DNA of 9,827 nucleotides from an uncultured Desulfotignum sp. (GCA_937951975.1 CALGAJ010000257.1:1-9827), one strand, 5' to 3'. Shown: positions 1 to 7,280, counted from the stretch's first letter. Numbers and translations: made by a program. Notes: generated from the sequence alone by a model not told the origin.

Positions 1-668
1 GCCTGTCCTATCATTCCCCCTCCCGGTTCGGCATCACCATCGAGGCCAAAGGCCGCTTTTCAAGCCGGGCCGTGGCCCTGGAGTCCGGAGACCTGGTGGG
101 AATCAGAGGACCCTTTGGCAACGGGTTTGATATCGTTTCCTCACCCCGCACGGCCGTGGTGGCCGGCGGCTGTGGCATGGCCCCTCTGGCCCCTTTGGTG
201 ACAAAACTTCACCCGGACCTGTGTTTCATCCACGGGGCACGGACAAAAGAATTCATCCTGTTTCCGGACCGGTTTGACATGACCCGGCATATTGCCACGG
301 ATGACGGCAGTCTGGGACACAAGGGCCTGGTCACCGATCTTCTGGCGGCCGAAATTCAGCGCCGAGCGGACCGGGGAAAACCGCCGTTTGACATGGTCTA
401 TGCCTGCGGTCCTGAGATGATGATGCACGCGGTGTTCACCCTGTGCGAGTCCCACGGCATTCCCTGTCAGGTGTCCCTGGAGCGGTATATGCGCTGCGGG
501 TTCGGCGTGTGCGGGGCCTGTGTGTGCAGCGACCGGGTGGTGTGCACGGACGGGCCGGTGTTTGATTCGGCACAGCTGCGCAACATGGCCGACTTCAACC
601 GCACGGCCCTGCTCAAATCCGGACGGGCCGTGCCGTTGTCCGACTATGTGACCTGGCGGTGCCAGTGA
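1..668 (+). CDS. pyrK: Dihydroorotate dehydrogenase electron transfer subunit PyrK, 5'-truncated by the window edge
   Basis: The reading frame is open from base 3 to the TGA at 666-668, giving 221 residues; the true start lies outside the window. PyrK proteins carry FAD and a [2Fe-2S] cluster and pass electrons from PyrD-bound FMN to NAD+ in pyrimidine synthesis. Visible features are the end of the FAD-binding barrel (GPFGNGFD, from about base 108), a nucleotide-binding loop AGGCGMAPLAPL (from about 162), the ACGPEMM motif typical of ferredoxin reductase-like folds (from about 402), and the cysteine cluster RCGFGVCGACVC followed by VVCTDGPVF (492-572), spaced C-x4-C-x2-C-x7-C. The RxYS-type FAD motif and about 40-60 N-terminal residues would lie upstream. 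pyrE follows after 57 nt, in keeping with pyrimidine biosynthesis. Family assignment is secure; other ferredoxin reductase-like subunits are the only real alternative. Confidence 0.9.
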   Translation, partial: LSYHSPSRFGITIEAKGRFSSRAVALESGDLVGIRGPFGNGFDIVSSPRTAVVAGGCGMAPLAPLVTKLHPDLCFIHGARTKEFILFPDRFDMTRHIATDDGSLGHKGLVTDLLAAEIQRRADRGKPPFDMVYACGPEMMMHAVFTLCESHGIPCQVSLERYMRCGFGVCGACVCSDRVVCTDGPVFDSAQLRNMADFNRTALLKSGRAVPLSDYVTWRCQ

Positions 669-725
669 CAGCACCGGTACCCCCTGTTTGACACAACATT
701 GACAATCCAAAGGACTCAAAGCCCC

Positions 726-1394
726 ATGACCGACAAAGAATCTTTCATCCGCTTTCTGGTGGCGTGCAATGCATTGAAATTCGGCGAATTTCAGCTCAAA
801 AGCGGCCGTATCGCCCCCTATTTCATCAACACCGGCATGTTTGACACCGGCGCCAGAATCACCCAGCTGGGTGATCATTACGCAAAAGCCGTGCACCGGC
901 ATTTCAGTGATGATTTTGACGGGATTTACGGCCCGGCCTACAAAGGGATTCCCTTGTGCGTGTCCACGGCCATGGCCCTGGCCGGCATGGGGCAGGACAC
1001 CGGATATGTGTTCAACCGCAAGGAAGCCAAAACCTATGCCGACAAAAGCAGCACCGTGGGCATGGCCCTGACCGCCGGCACCCGCCTCATCCTGGTGGAT
1101 GATGTCATCACCTCGGGCAAGGCGATCCGGGAATCACTGGAGGTCCTGAAAACCAGCGGCAATCCCCAGGTCAAGGGCATCGTCATCAGCGTGGACCGCC
1201 AGGAAAAAGGCACCACCGACCGGAATGCCCTGGCCGAAGTGGCAGACACCCTGGGCATTCCCATTTACGCCATCGTCACCCTGGAGGATATCACCGCATT
1301 TCTCCACAACAAAAAAATCAACGGCAAGGTGATCCTGGATGATGCCATGATGGAAAAGATAACCGCTTATCTTGCCCAATACGGCAGCGCCTGA
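726..1394 (+). CDS. pyrE: Orotate phosphoribosyltransferase PyrE
   Basis: This 222-residue protein has the usual length of PyrE, which joins orotate to PRPP to give orotidine 5'-monophosphate in the cytosol. Seen in the sequence: the N-terminal hood region with LKSGRIAPYFINTG (25-38), the GPAYKGIPL loop with Lys72 (69-77), FNRKEAK (96-102), which matches the flexible-loop start of the family, and the PRPP-binding motif LILVDDVITSGKAI (121-134) with the acidic pair Asp125-Asp126. I chose ATG 726 over the in-frame TTG at 699: AGGA at 711-714 sits 11 nt upstream, and the protein then begins at the normal PyrE N-terminus. pyrE lies 57 nt after pyrK and 23 nt before the next gene, so cotranscription is likely. 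Nothing suggests damage. Confidence 0.95.
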   Translation: MTDKESFIRFLVACNALKFGEFQLKSGRIAPYFINTGMFDTGARITQLGDHYAKAVHRHFSDDFDGIYGPAYKGIPLCVSTAMALAGMGQDTGYVFNRKEAKTYADKSSTVGMALTAGTRLILVDDVITSGKAIRESLEVLKTSGNPQVKGIVISVDRQEKGTTDRNALAEVADTLGIPIYAIVTLEDITAFLHNKKINGKVILDDAMMEKITAYLAQYGSA

Positions 1395-1417
1395 TCCCAA
1401 AAGGGCACAAACCGCAC

Positions 1418-2131
1418 ATGATTGACCGGTTGAACCATATCTATCACCTGTATGACCAGATCACAGGATCTGCGGCACCGGCATGCGGCCCGGGATGTGC
1501 CCGCTGCTGCACGTGCAACGTGACCCTGACAAGCCTTGAAGCCCGGTGGATGACCGACCGGCTGCCTTCACCCCGGCACCAGACCCTGCTTGAAATAATC
1601 ACGCACAGATTTCCGGCAAAGCGATATATCCCGAAAATAAGCGCCAACCGCTTTGCCAGGCTGTGCATGGAAGATACCGACCTGCCCGAAGAAGAAAATG
1701 ATCCTTCCTGGGGAAACTGTCCGCTGCTGGAAAATGATCTTTGCACAGTCTATGATGTCCGGCCGTTCGGGTGCCGGGCAATGATGTCGGAAACCGACTG
1801 CAGGGACACGGGCTGCGCACAGATGCCTCCCTGGATACTGACGGTGAACAACGTGTTTCTCCAGGCCATTGAACACCTGGACCAGGATGGATATTCCGGC
1901 AATCTGTCGGACATGCTGCTGACCTTGGCCGGCAGTGAGACAACCCATCAGGGCATACACAATCTTAGCTTGAAAGACGAAAGGCGGTTCGTCAGAAACG
2001 AACCCATCAAATACCTGATGATCCCGCCGGAACACCGGGAGCAAATGGCACCCATTGTCAGGAATCTGTCACATCTGATCAACACCGGCTCTGAACAGAA
2101 TCAGAGTCAGGGTGCCGGCAACGGACAATAA
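1418..2131 (+). CDS. YkgJ/UPF0153-like cysteine-rich, probable metal or Fe-S cluster-binding protein
   Basis: The protein has 237 residues and carries the signature CxxxCxxCC near its start (Cys23, Cys27, Cys30, Cys31, plus Cys33). Further cysteines follow at 83, 101, 109, 119, 128 and 133, including the CPLLENDLCTVYDVRPFGCR segment (101-120). This is the pattern of the YkgJ/UPF0153 family, described as zinc- or iron-chelating proteins of unknown exact role. The cysteine-poor C-terminal half (about 140-237) is soluble-looking, without membrane segments or signal peptide, so it should be cytoplasmic. Its ATG lies 23 nt after pyrE with AAGGG at 1401-1405, and its TAA shares a base with an in-frame ATG of the next frame (TAATG at 2129-2133). 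Its function is not known to me, and the link to pyrimidine synthesis may be only transcriptional. Confidence 0.75.
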   Translation: MIDRLNHIYHLYDQITGSAAPACGPGCARCCTCNVTLTSLEARWMTDRLPSPRHQTLLEIITHRFPAKRYIPKISANRFARLCMEDTDLPEEENDPSWGNCPLLENDLCTVYDVRPFGCRAMMSETDCRDTGCAQMPPWILTVNNVFLQAIEHLDQDGYSGNLSDMLLTLAGSETTHQGIHNLSLKDERRFVRNEPIKYLMIPPEHREQMAPIVRNLSHLINTGSEQNQSQGAGNGQ

Positions 2132-2184
2132 TGCAATGCCTGCCGCATCTTGAAAATCATACCGAAATCACGTACAGTCATCCC

Positions 2185-3525
2185 ATGAAAAAATGGTTTC
2201 CGACACTTTTGTTTTTGATGCTGTTCTGCCTGATTGGTGCCGGGTGTGCGGTCAGACAACCGGCACCGGTTGCGGATGTTCAAATGCTGCCCCAGGATGC
2301 CGGGATGTATCTGGATCGCCTGCCGGAGCCGGTCATGGATCCGGCGCGGCAGGCCGCGCATTTTCAGCAATTCAAGGACCGGTTTTTCAGGCCATGGCAC
2401 CGGACTGAACCCAGACATTCGGGACAGCTCATTTTTTCCGGGCTGAAAAAATACAGAATAAAGCGTCTATACGGCGAAAACAACCGGCCCCTTTCCCCGG
2501 ATTTTCTGGATACCATGGCCCGGCAGTCCCAGCCCGGCACTTATCCGTTGCTGCTTCAGCCGGCCGTCACCGTGACCCACGCGTCCATCCGGGTGTTCCC
2601 CACCCATAAACCCGTATTTTTCGGTCCTTTGCACCCGGGTCGCGGTTTTCCCTTTGACATGATGCAGAACTCCCTGGTACCGGCCGGCACTCCGGTGCTG
2701 GTCACCCATGAAAGCAAAGATAAGTTATGGGTTCTGGTGGAAACCGAGTGGGTGGCCGGATGGGTCCGGCAACATGAAATCGCCATCGTGGATGATGCAT
2801 TCATTGCAGATTATTCCGCATTTCCCCTGGCAGGATTTTTGGCCGACCAGGTTCCGGTGATCCCTGAGGAAGGTCCCCCGGTTTTATCCGGCCGGGTGGG
2901 CATGGCCCTGCCCATGAAGGCCCTGGCATCTGATACCGGATTTGTCACGGTCCTGGCCCCGGCCCGAACCCATCTGGGCAATGCCGAACTCCTGGAGGCC
3001 AGGGTGCCGGCACAAGGGATTCAGCCGCTCCCCTTTCACGCCACTCCTGATAATTTCGCCGAAATCCTGAACGCCTTGATGGGTCAGACCTATGGCTGGG
3101 GTGGGCTCTATGAAAACCGGGATTGCTCCGCCCTGATCCAGGACCTGTTCGCCGGTTTCGGCATTCCCCTGCCCAGAAACTCGAAAGACCAGGCAGACGC
3201 CGGCGAAACTATTTCCCTGGAAGGCCTCTCCGGCAAGGAAAAACAGGCCCTGATCCGGACACAGGGAATCCCTTTGCAAACCCTGTTATACATGCCCGGC
3301 CACATCATGCTTTACCTCGGACCGGACCCGGCATCCGATCAACCCGTGATCGTCCATGCCATGTGGGGCGTCACCACAAGGCCCCCGCTCAGCACCCATA
3401 CCGGTCGACTGGTGGTGGGCCGCACCGTGATCACCACCCTTGAACCGGGCAAAGAGCAGTTTCCTCTGGTTCAGCCCGAAGACCTGCTGGTTGAAAAACT
3501 GACCCGGATGGTGCTGCTGAACTGA
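2185..3525 (+). CDS. SH3 domain and NlpC/P60 family peptidoglycan hydrolase, lipoprotein
   Basis: This 446-residue protein begins with a lipoprotein signal: MKKW, a hydrophobic stretch, then LIGAGC with the likely lipidated Cys21. Next come an N-terminal helper region with FFRPWH (about 67-72), a bacterial SH3 region (about 145-202, with FDMMQNSLVPAGTPVLV and VAGWV), a second beta-rich segment, and a C-terminal NlpC/P60 domain. The expected catalytic residues are visible: Cys314 in RDCSAL, His373 in PGHIMLYLG, and His391 in VHAMWG. Such enzymes cut gamma-D-glutamyl-diamino acid bonds in cell wall peptides; this one would act in the periplasm, anchored to a membrane. The frame is open from ATG 2131, which touches the previous stop. 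I prefer 2185 because it puts the signal peptide at the N-terminus, although no clear ribosome binding site precedes either start. Confidence 0.85.
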   Translation: MKKWFPTLLFLMLFCLIGAGCAVRQPAPVADVQMLPQDAGMYLDRLPEPVMDPARQAAHFQQFKDRFFRPWHRTEPRHSGQLIFSGLKKYRIKRLYGENNRPLSPDFLDTMARQSQPGTYPLLLQPAVTVTHASIRVFPTHKPVFFGPLHPGRGFPFDMMQNSLVPAGTPVLVTHESKDKLWVLVETEWVAGWVRQHEIAIVDDAFIADYSAFPLAGFLADQVPVIPEEGPPVLSGRVGMALPMKALASDTGFVTVLAPARTHLGNAELLEARVPAQGIQPLPFHATPDNFAEILNALMGQTYGWGGLYENRDCSALIQDLFAGFGIPLPRNSKDQADAGETISLEGLSGKEKQALIRTQGIPLQTLLYMPGHIMLYLGPDPASDQPVIVHAMWGVTTRPPLSTHTGRLVVGRTVITTLEPGKEQFPLVQPEDLLVEKLTRMVLLN

Positions 3526-3560
3526 AAATCGGAAAAATGTTATCGGGTAATCCGGATTTT
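3526..3560 (+). terminator. Weak possible terminator hairpin after the pyr operon
   Basis: AAATCGGA (3526-3533) can pair with TCCGGATTT (3551-3559) as an 8-bp stem with one bulged G and a 17-nt loop, followed only by a short T run (to 3560). It sits directly after the stop codon of the last plus-strand gene. The stem is AT-rich and the loop long, so this is weak support for intrinsic termination. Confidence 0.3.
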
Positions 3561-3711
3561 ATCAACAGACAATCTGGGTTTCATTAACGAGTAATATGGA
3601 TTATATCATCGAGTGACAGGGTGTTTTAATTTGACCACTCATTCCATTTCCCCATTGAAAACTCTGATAAGACGATCACGATTTAATATAAATTTAAACG
3701 CTTTTCCGTTT

Positions 3712-3720
3712 TGCTATAAT
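3712..3720 (+). promoter_or_regulatory. Extended -10 promoter-like box pointing antisense into the oxidoreductase gene
   Basis: TGCTATAAT at 3712-3720 is a perfect extended -10 box for a sigma-70-type promoter on the plus strand, preceded by AT-rich DNA but without a recognisable -35 box. A start near 3727 would make RNA antisense to the 3' end of the convergent minus-strand gene. In such AT-rich sequence a chance match is quite possible. Confidence 0.25.
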
Positions 3721-3737
3721 CACATATCATGTGTGTT

Positions 3738-4724
3738 TTATATTGGAGAATGCCGGCGGTAGACTTCAATGGCAAGCGCCAGATCCAAAGGAGAAAATCC
3801 GATACTTTCGTATAAGGTAATCTGGCCGGCATCGGTCCGCCCCCTTGACTTTCCAGTGATCACATCTCCAAGCTCGACCATCTGAATATTTTTGGGAACA
3901 ATCCCCTGCTGCATCGGTAAAATCAGGTCTCCGGCATATTTTTTTGTTTCCGCAATCGAATCCGTGACGATACTGTGCGCCCGCTGGATGGTGTGGATAT
4001 CGATTTCCTGCATCTCCGGTGTGAATGAACCGATGGCATTGACATGTGATCCGGATTTCAGCTGTCTGCCGTCCAGGACCGGGCGGTTTGATGTGGTACA
4101 GGTAACAATGATATCCGCATCCGGCACAGCCGTATCCGCAGATGAATGAATCTGGACGGAAACCGGTTTTTCCAGACGGGTTAATACCCATGCTTTGAGA
4201 TTCCGGCTTTTTTCCGGATCAAGGTCGACCAGCCGGATCTCGGTGAGGTCACGAACCCGGGCAATGCAGGAAATCTGGTATTTTGCCTGCTCACCAGCAC
4301 CGATAATGGTCAGTATCCGGGCATTGGGATTGGACAAATGCCGGGCGGCAACGGCAGATGCCGCCCCGGTCTTTACTGCGGTGAGAAATCCGGCATGGAT
4401 CATGGCGAAGACCTCACCGGTTTTTGCAGAAAACAGCCAGATCACGCTCTGGACGGTAGGGATTTCTTTTTCTCCACCCAAGGCAAAGCTGGCGGCATAC
4501 TTGATTGAAAAAAACTCTTCTTTTTTGTGAGATGCGGGAAGAAAAATACAAGGATCCTGGTGCTCCCCCACCTTGAGAAATCCCCTGTCCCCCATGGTGA
4601 TGACCTGATCTGAAAAATCCCTGAACGCCTGTTCCAGCACATCGACGGCCCTGGTTTCGGACAGCAGCTGCTGTACCCTGTCATCAGTAATGATCTTTAC
4701 ATGATTTTCCGGTTGTCCGGTCAT
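3738..4724 (-). CDS. Ornithine cyclodeaminase/mu-crystallin family oxidoreductase (possible cyclic-imine reductase)
   Basis: The 328-residue protein has the two-domain layout of the ornithine cyclodeaminase/mu-crystallin family: a substrate domain with FFSIKYAASF (71-80; Lys75 matches the conserved substrate lysine) and a Rossmann domain with LTIIGAGEQA (138-147) and the acidic end VDLD (166-169). Members include ornithine cyclodeaminase, alanine dehydrogenase, ketimine reductase and pyrroline-2-carboxylate reductase. The position that is the catalytic Asp in ornithine cyclodeaminase falls in NAIGSFTPEMQEID (229-242) and is not Asp, so cyclodeamination is unlikely; the usual RTGA reads KTGA (118-121). 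The ATG overlaps the methyltransferase stop as ATGA, with GGAGGA 3 nt upstream, so translation is probably coupled. Placed with a proline racemase homologue, an NAD(P)H-dependent pyrroline-2-carboxylate or N-methyl imino acid reductase is my best guess for substrate class; the exact substrate is unknown. Confidence 0.85.
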   Translation of the reverse strand: MTGQPENHVKIITDDRVQQLLSETRAVDVLEQAFRDFSDQVITMGDRGFLKVGEHQDPCIFLPASHKKEEFFSIKYAASFALGGEKEIPTVQSVIWLFSAKTGEVFAMIHAGFLTAVKTGAASAVAARHLSNPNARILTIIGAGEQAKYQISCIARVRDLTEIRLVDLDPEKSRNLKAWVLTRLEKPVSVQIHSSADTAVPDADIIVTCTTSNRPVLDGRQLKSGSHVNAIGSFTPEMQEIDIHTIQRAHSIVTDSIAETKKYAGDLILPMQQGIVPKNIQMVELGDVITGKSRGRTDAGQITLYESIGFSPLDLALAIEVYRRHSPI

Positions 4725-6163
4725 TGTTCCTCCAGGGTATCGGATTCAAGCCCCAGCCATTGCGGTTTCAACGTCGGGCAGTTTTTTTTCACCAGTCTCA
4801 TCAGCTCCAGTTTCAGTGATGGGGACAGATCCGGGGGACTGAACCGGGACAGCTGTTTCTCGATCTCCTGTTGGATTTGCTGAATCAGGTCATCTGTCTT
4901 GCCTTTGCCCGAAGGCGTGCGTTTGAACAGTTCCGACTGTAAATCCGAATTCCGGCAATATTTCAAGGTATGGGGAGAAGTCAGATATTCCCCGCCGATA
5001 CCCACCTGTTTGATCACTTCAAATGCCAGGTGGTCCTCTGAGATGTCAATCCCGTTTTGCAGGCTGCGGATCCGTTGGATAGTGGCCATATCAAACACCA
5101 TTTTTTCAGGCGAAACCGCGCCGTAGCTTCCCATGATACCGGCCGCATGGATCACCAGATGGGTGTCTGACAGGCAGGTGGCCATCATGGCCATCATGGT
5201 TTCGCTGCCGCACCGGGCATCGATGAGATATTCGTCCGTATCACACCCCCCGGACCTGTAAGGAAGCCTGTAGGCTTTTGCCAGGGCTGCACCGGTCTGG
5301 ATACAGAGTGATCTGGACGGACTTCCGATGGATATCTGGGCCGTTCTCATATCCGCCGGTGCAGCCTGGCAGCCGTATACCACCGGAGTCCCCGGACTGA
5401 CCAGCTGCGCCAGGCATATCACGGCAAGGGCTTCGGCATTGGCAAGGGCCAGGGTTCCTGCCAGGGTTACGGGTCCTGTGGTGCCGGCCATGACCGTGGG
5501 CGACACCACCACCGGCTGTTTCCGTTCCGCATACGCCAGAAGGGTTTCAACGCTCTGGGCATCGATCTGCAGGGGGCTGATGGTGTTGATAATGGTAAAG
5601 GTCCGGGGATTCCGGGCCATGGAGTTACGACCCCCGAAGACCTGTTCCAGTAAAGAGAAATGAATATCCGTGGTCTGTCTGTCCCCATTGGCGGAAAACA
5701 GGCATTTGTCGGAATTGAACAGGGATGCCAGGGTCATGACCGGCAGCACCGCCTGGGGCGGGACATCACTGGGCTGCACCAGTATGCCGCCGTTGATGTG
5801 AAACAGATCCGACTGGTGGACCAGCCGCAGCAGGGTCAAGTAATCCGCCATGGTCCCATTGCGGCGGTCACCCTCAGGGCTGACAATGAACGACGCACCG
5901 TAGCACGGGGCAAATTCCGTGTTCTGTCCGCCGATCACCACATCATGGGTTTTATTCAGGGCATAAAGCCTGAAACAGGAAGGGGCGTTGGCCACCTTTG
6001 CCATGAGCAGATCCGGATCAAATCTAACCACCTCTTTTTCGACCCTGAAACCGTGATCCTGAAACAGGCCCAGGGCCGCAGAATGGTGAAACCGCATGCC
6101 GATCTCAGACAATATCCGCATTGATGTCTCATGCAACGGCATCAGCTTTTTCTGCAGTTTCAC
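4721..6163 (-). CDS. MttB-family (trimethylamine methyltransferase family) corrinoid-dependent methyltransferase, non-pyrrolysine
   Basis: The product is about 480 residues, close to the usual 480-500 for the family. MttB-type proteins move a methyl group from a quaternary or tertiary amine to a cobalamin-bearing corrinoid protein; pyrrolysine-free members include glycine betaine and proline betaine methyltransferases. Seen here: the N-terminal helix LMPLHETSMRILSEIG, a central barrel with PYRSGGCDTDEYLIDARCG, and the C-terminal family segment running from EKMVFDM through VGIGGEYLTSPHTL. No in-frame TAG occurs, so pyrrolysine is absent. I place the start at GTG 6163 because AGGGAGG (6169-6175) lies 5 nt upstream; the open frame also reaches a TTG at 6190, only 3 nt from the previous stop. 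The stop overlaps the next gene by 4 nt. No corrinoid protein or RamA-type activator is in the window. The substrate is not shown by sequence; the neighbours suggest a proline-derived betaine. Confidence 0.88.
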   Translation of the reverse strand: MKLQKKLMPLHETSMRILSEIGMRFHHSAALGLFQDHGFRVEKEVVRFDPDLLMAKVANAPSCFRLYALNKTHDVVIGGQNTEFAPCYGASFIVSPEGDRRNGTMADYLTLLRLVHQSDLFHINGGILVQPSDVPPQAVLPVMTLASLFNSDKCLFSANGDRQTTDIHFSLLEQVFGGRNSMARNPRTFTIINTISPLQIDAQSVETLLAYAERKQPVVVSPTVMAGTTGPVTLAGTLALANAEALAVICLAQLVSPGTPVVYGCQAAPADMRTAQISIGSPSRSLCIQTGAALAKAYRLPYRSGGCDTDEYLIDARCGSETMMAMMATCLSDTHLVIHAAGIMGSYGAVSPEKMVFDMATIQRIRSLQNGIDISEDHLAFEVIKQVGIGGEYLTSPHTLKYCRNSDLQSELFKRTPSGKGKTDDLIQQIQQEIEKQLSRFSPPDLSPSLKLELMRLVKKNCPTLKPQWLGLESDTLEEQ

Positions 6164-6167
6164 AGCC

Positions 6168-6175
6168 ACCTCCCT
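6168..6175 (-). promoter_or_regulatory. Ribosome binding site deciding the methyltransferase start
   Basis: Read on the minus strand, AGGGAGGT (6175 to 6168) is a strong match to the anti-Shine-Dalgarno sequence and lies 4-5 nt before GTG 6163. The alternative TTG at 6190 would place this purine run inside the coding region and has no comparable site of its own. Confidence 0.6.
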
Positions 6176-6193
6176 GGGCTTTGCTATCAATTA

Positions 6194-7246
6194 CTACCAC
6201 AGATCACCGATGGTGAACCCTTCCGGAAACGGATCGGTTTCATCAATCACATACTGGTTTATTCCCGTAATCCATGCCTGACCCGTCACCGTGGGTACCA
6301 CGGCTTTCCGGTCTCCCAGCCGGGTTTCTTCAATGAGTTCCCCCCTGAACACGGTTCCCATGAGACTCTGATGGATAAATGGTTCATTCAGGCCAAGTTC
6401 ACCCCTGGCAAAAAGCCGGGCCATGGCGGCGCAGGTGCCGGTGCCGCAGGGAGACCGGTCCAGCACTCCTGTCCAGGTCAACGGGTTGTTCCAGTCGACC
6501 TTTCCGGTGGGGACGGTCACGGCATTGATCCGGCCGATGCCGGGATCGTCCGGTTTTTCCGTGAGCTGGCCGATGGTGATCCCGCTGAAGGCGTCATTTT
6601 CCGGATGAACCACCGTGATCTGTTCAGCCGCCGCCGCACGGATCATTTCCGTGATCCTGACGATTTCGCGCCCGTTTTCGGGCAACAGCCGGATGCCCAG
6701 CTGCTCCGCCTCGGCGATCACATAGTACATCCCGCCCCAGGCGACATCCACCACCACCTTTCCAATGGTGGGCACCTCCACGGTGACATCCAGACACGCC
6801 AAATAACTTGGCACATTGGTGAATGTCACGCCGGTCACCTTGCCGTTCCGGCAATCCGCCCGGATGCCCACCAGGCCTGCAGGGACTTCCAGATTGAACT
6901 CCGTGACCGGTTCGGTCATGGGAACCATGCCGGTTTCCAGCAGCACCGTGGCCACGGAAATGGTATTGGCACCGGACATGGCAGGGTATTCCGTATGTTC
7001 CATGATAATGAACCCGGCAAGGGCATCCGGATGGGATGACGGCAATACCAGGTTACAGCAAAGGGCCGGATACCCACGGGGCTCCCTGAGCATGAAGCGC
7101 CGAAGCCAGTCCCCTTCCTTTTCCAGCCAGATTTTTTTTTCCAGCATGGTGGTGCCGGGCACATGAACGACCCCTCCTGTAATCACACGGCACGGCTCTG
7201 CCTCACAATGGGTATCGACAGCGGTTATCATCTTTTTGGGGTTCAT
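6194..7246 (-). CDS. Proline racemase superfamily protein, Ser/Cys active-site type (hydroxyproline or proline epimerase-like)
   Basis: The 350-residue protein matches the proline racemase/hydroxyproline 2-epimerase/trans-3-hydroxyproline dehydratase superfamily. N-terminal VDTHCEAEPCRVITGG (10-25) resembles the family opening VDTHTxGEPTRVV. The first catalytic motif, usually MCGH, reads AMSGANTI (89-96), so Ser91 replaces the first cysteine and Ala93 the histidine. The second motif, DRSPCGTGTC (263-272), keeps Cys267. As I recall, a Ser/Cys pair occurs in a recognised subgroup that includes hydroxyproline epimerases, whereas dehydratases have Cys/Thr. The enzyme would abstract the alpha proton of an imino acid in the cytosol. 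AAGGGA (7255-7260) is 8 nt before the ATG, which supports this start. The gene ends in tandem stops TAG TAA, 30 nt before the preferred start of the methyltransferase. Exact substrate is not settled by sequence. Confidence 0.87.
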   Translation of the reverse strand: MNPKKMITAVDTHCEAEPCRVITGGVVHVPGTTMLEKKIWLEKEGDWLRRFMLREPRGYPALCCNLVLPSSHPDALAGFIIMEHTEYPAMSGANTISVATVLLETGMVPMTEPVTEFNLEVPAGLVGIRADCRNGKVTGVTFTNVPSYLACLDVTVEVPTIGKVVVDVAWGGMYYVIAEAEQLGIRLLPENGREIVRITEMIRAAAAEQITVVHPENDAFSGITIGQLTEKPDDPGIGRINAVTVPTGKVDWNNPLTWTGVLDRSPCGTGTCAAMARLFARGELGLNEPFIHQSLMGTVFRGELIEETRLGDRKAVVPTVTGQAWITGINQYVIDETDPFPEGFTIGDLW

Positions 7247-7280
7247 CAGATCCGTCCCTTTTTCAAAATTGAATTCTTTA

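Larger units (their letters stand above)
3526..3737. other. AT-rich convergent intergenic region with an imperfect 25-bp direct repeat
   Basis: The stop codons of two convergent operons flank this 212-bp stretch, which is much richer in A+T than its neighbours. Bases 3540-3564 and 3584-3608 align with about 19 of 25 matches (TTAnCGnGTAATnnGGATTnT pattern) at a 44-bp period, and a partial third copy (ATCGAGTGACA) follows. Two small inverted repeats, AAACG/CGTTT (3696-3711) and CACAT/ATGTG (3721-3733), could help end minus-strand transcription but are only 5 bp each. No open frame in it looks coding. Confidence 0.4.

Noticed and set aside
699..725. N-terminal extension of PyrE from TTG 699
   Set aside because: The extension is not part of the PyrE fold, and the ribosome binding site lies inside it, in front of ATG 726.
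141..902. Long minus-strand open frame (253 codons) opposite pyrK and the start of pyrE
   Set aside because: It lies antisense to two well-supported genes, shows no recognisable domain, and is His/Gly/Gln-rich as expected from reverse reading of GC-biased codons.
1568..2044. Minus-strand open frame of 158 codons opposite the YkgJ-like gene
   Set aside because: It is antisense to a gene with a clear cysteine signature and has no motif or ribosome binding site of note.
4721..6190. Pyrrolysine-containing MttB
   Set aside because: The reading frame contains no in-frame TAG over the full family length, so it belongs to the pyrrolysine-free group.
6131..7039. Long plus-strand open frame (302 codons) opposite the racemase-family gene
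   Set aside because: The opposite strand encodes a clear racemase-superfamily protein with both active-site motifs; this frame has no recognisable motif and unnatural composition.
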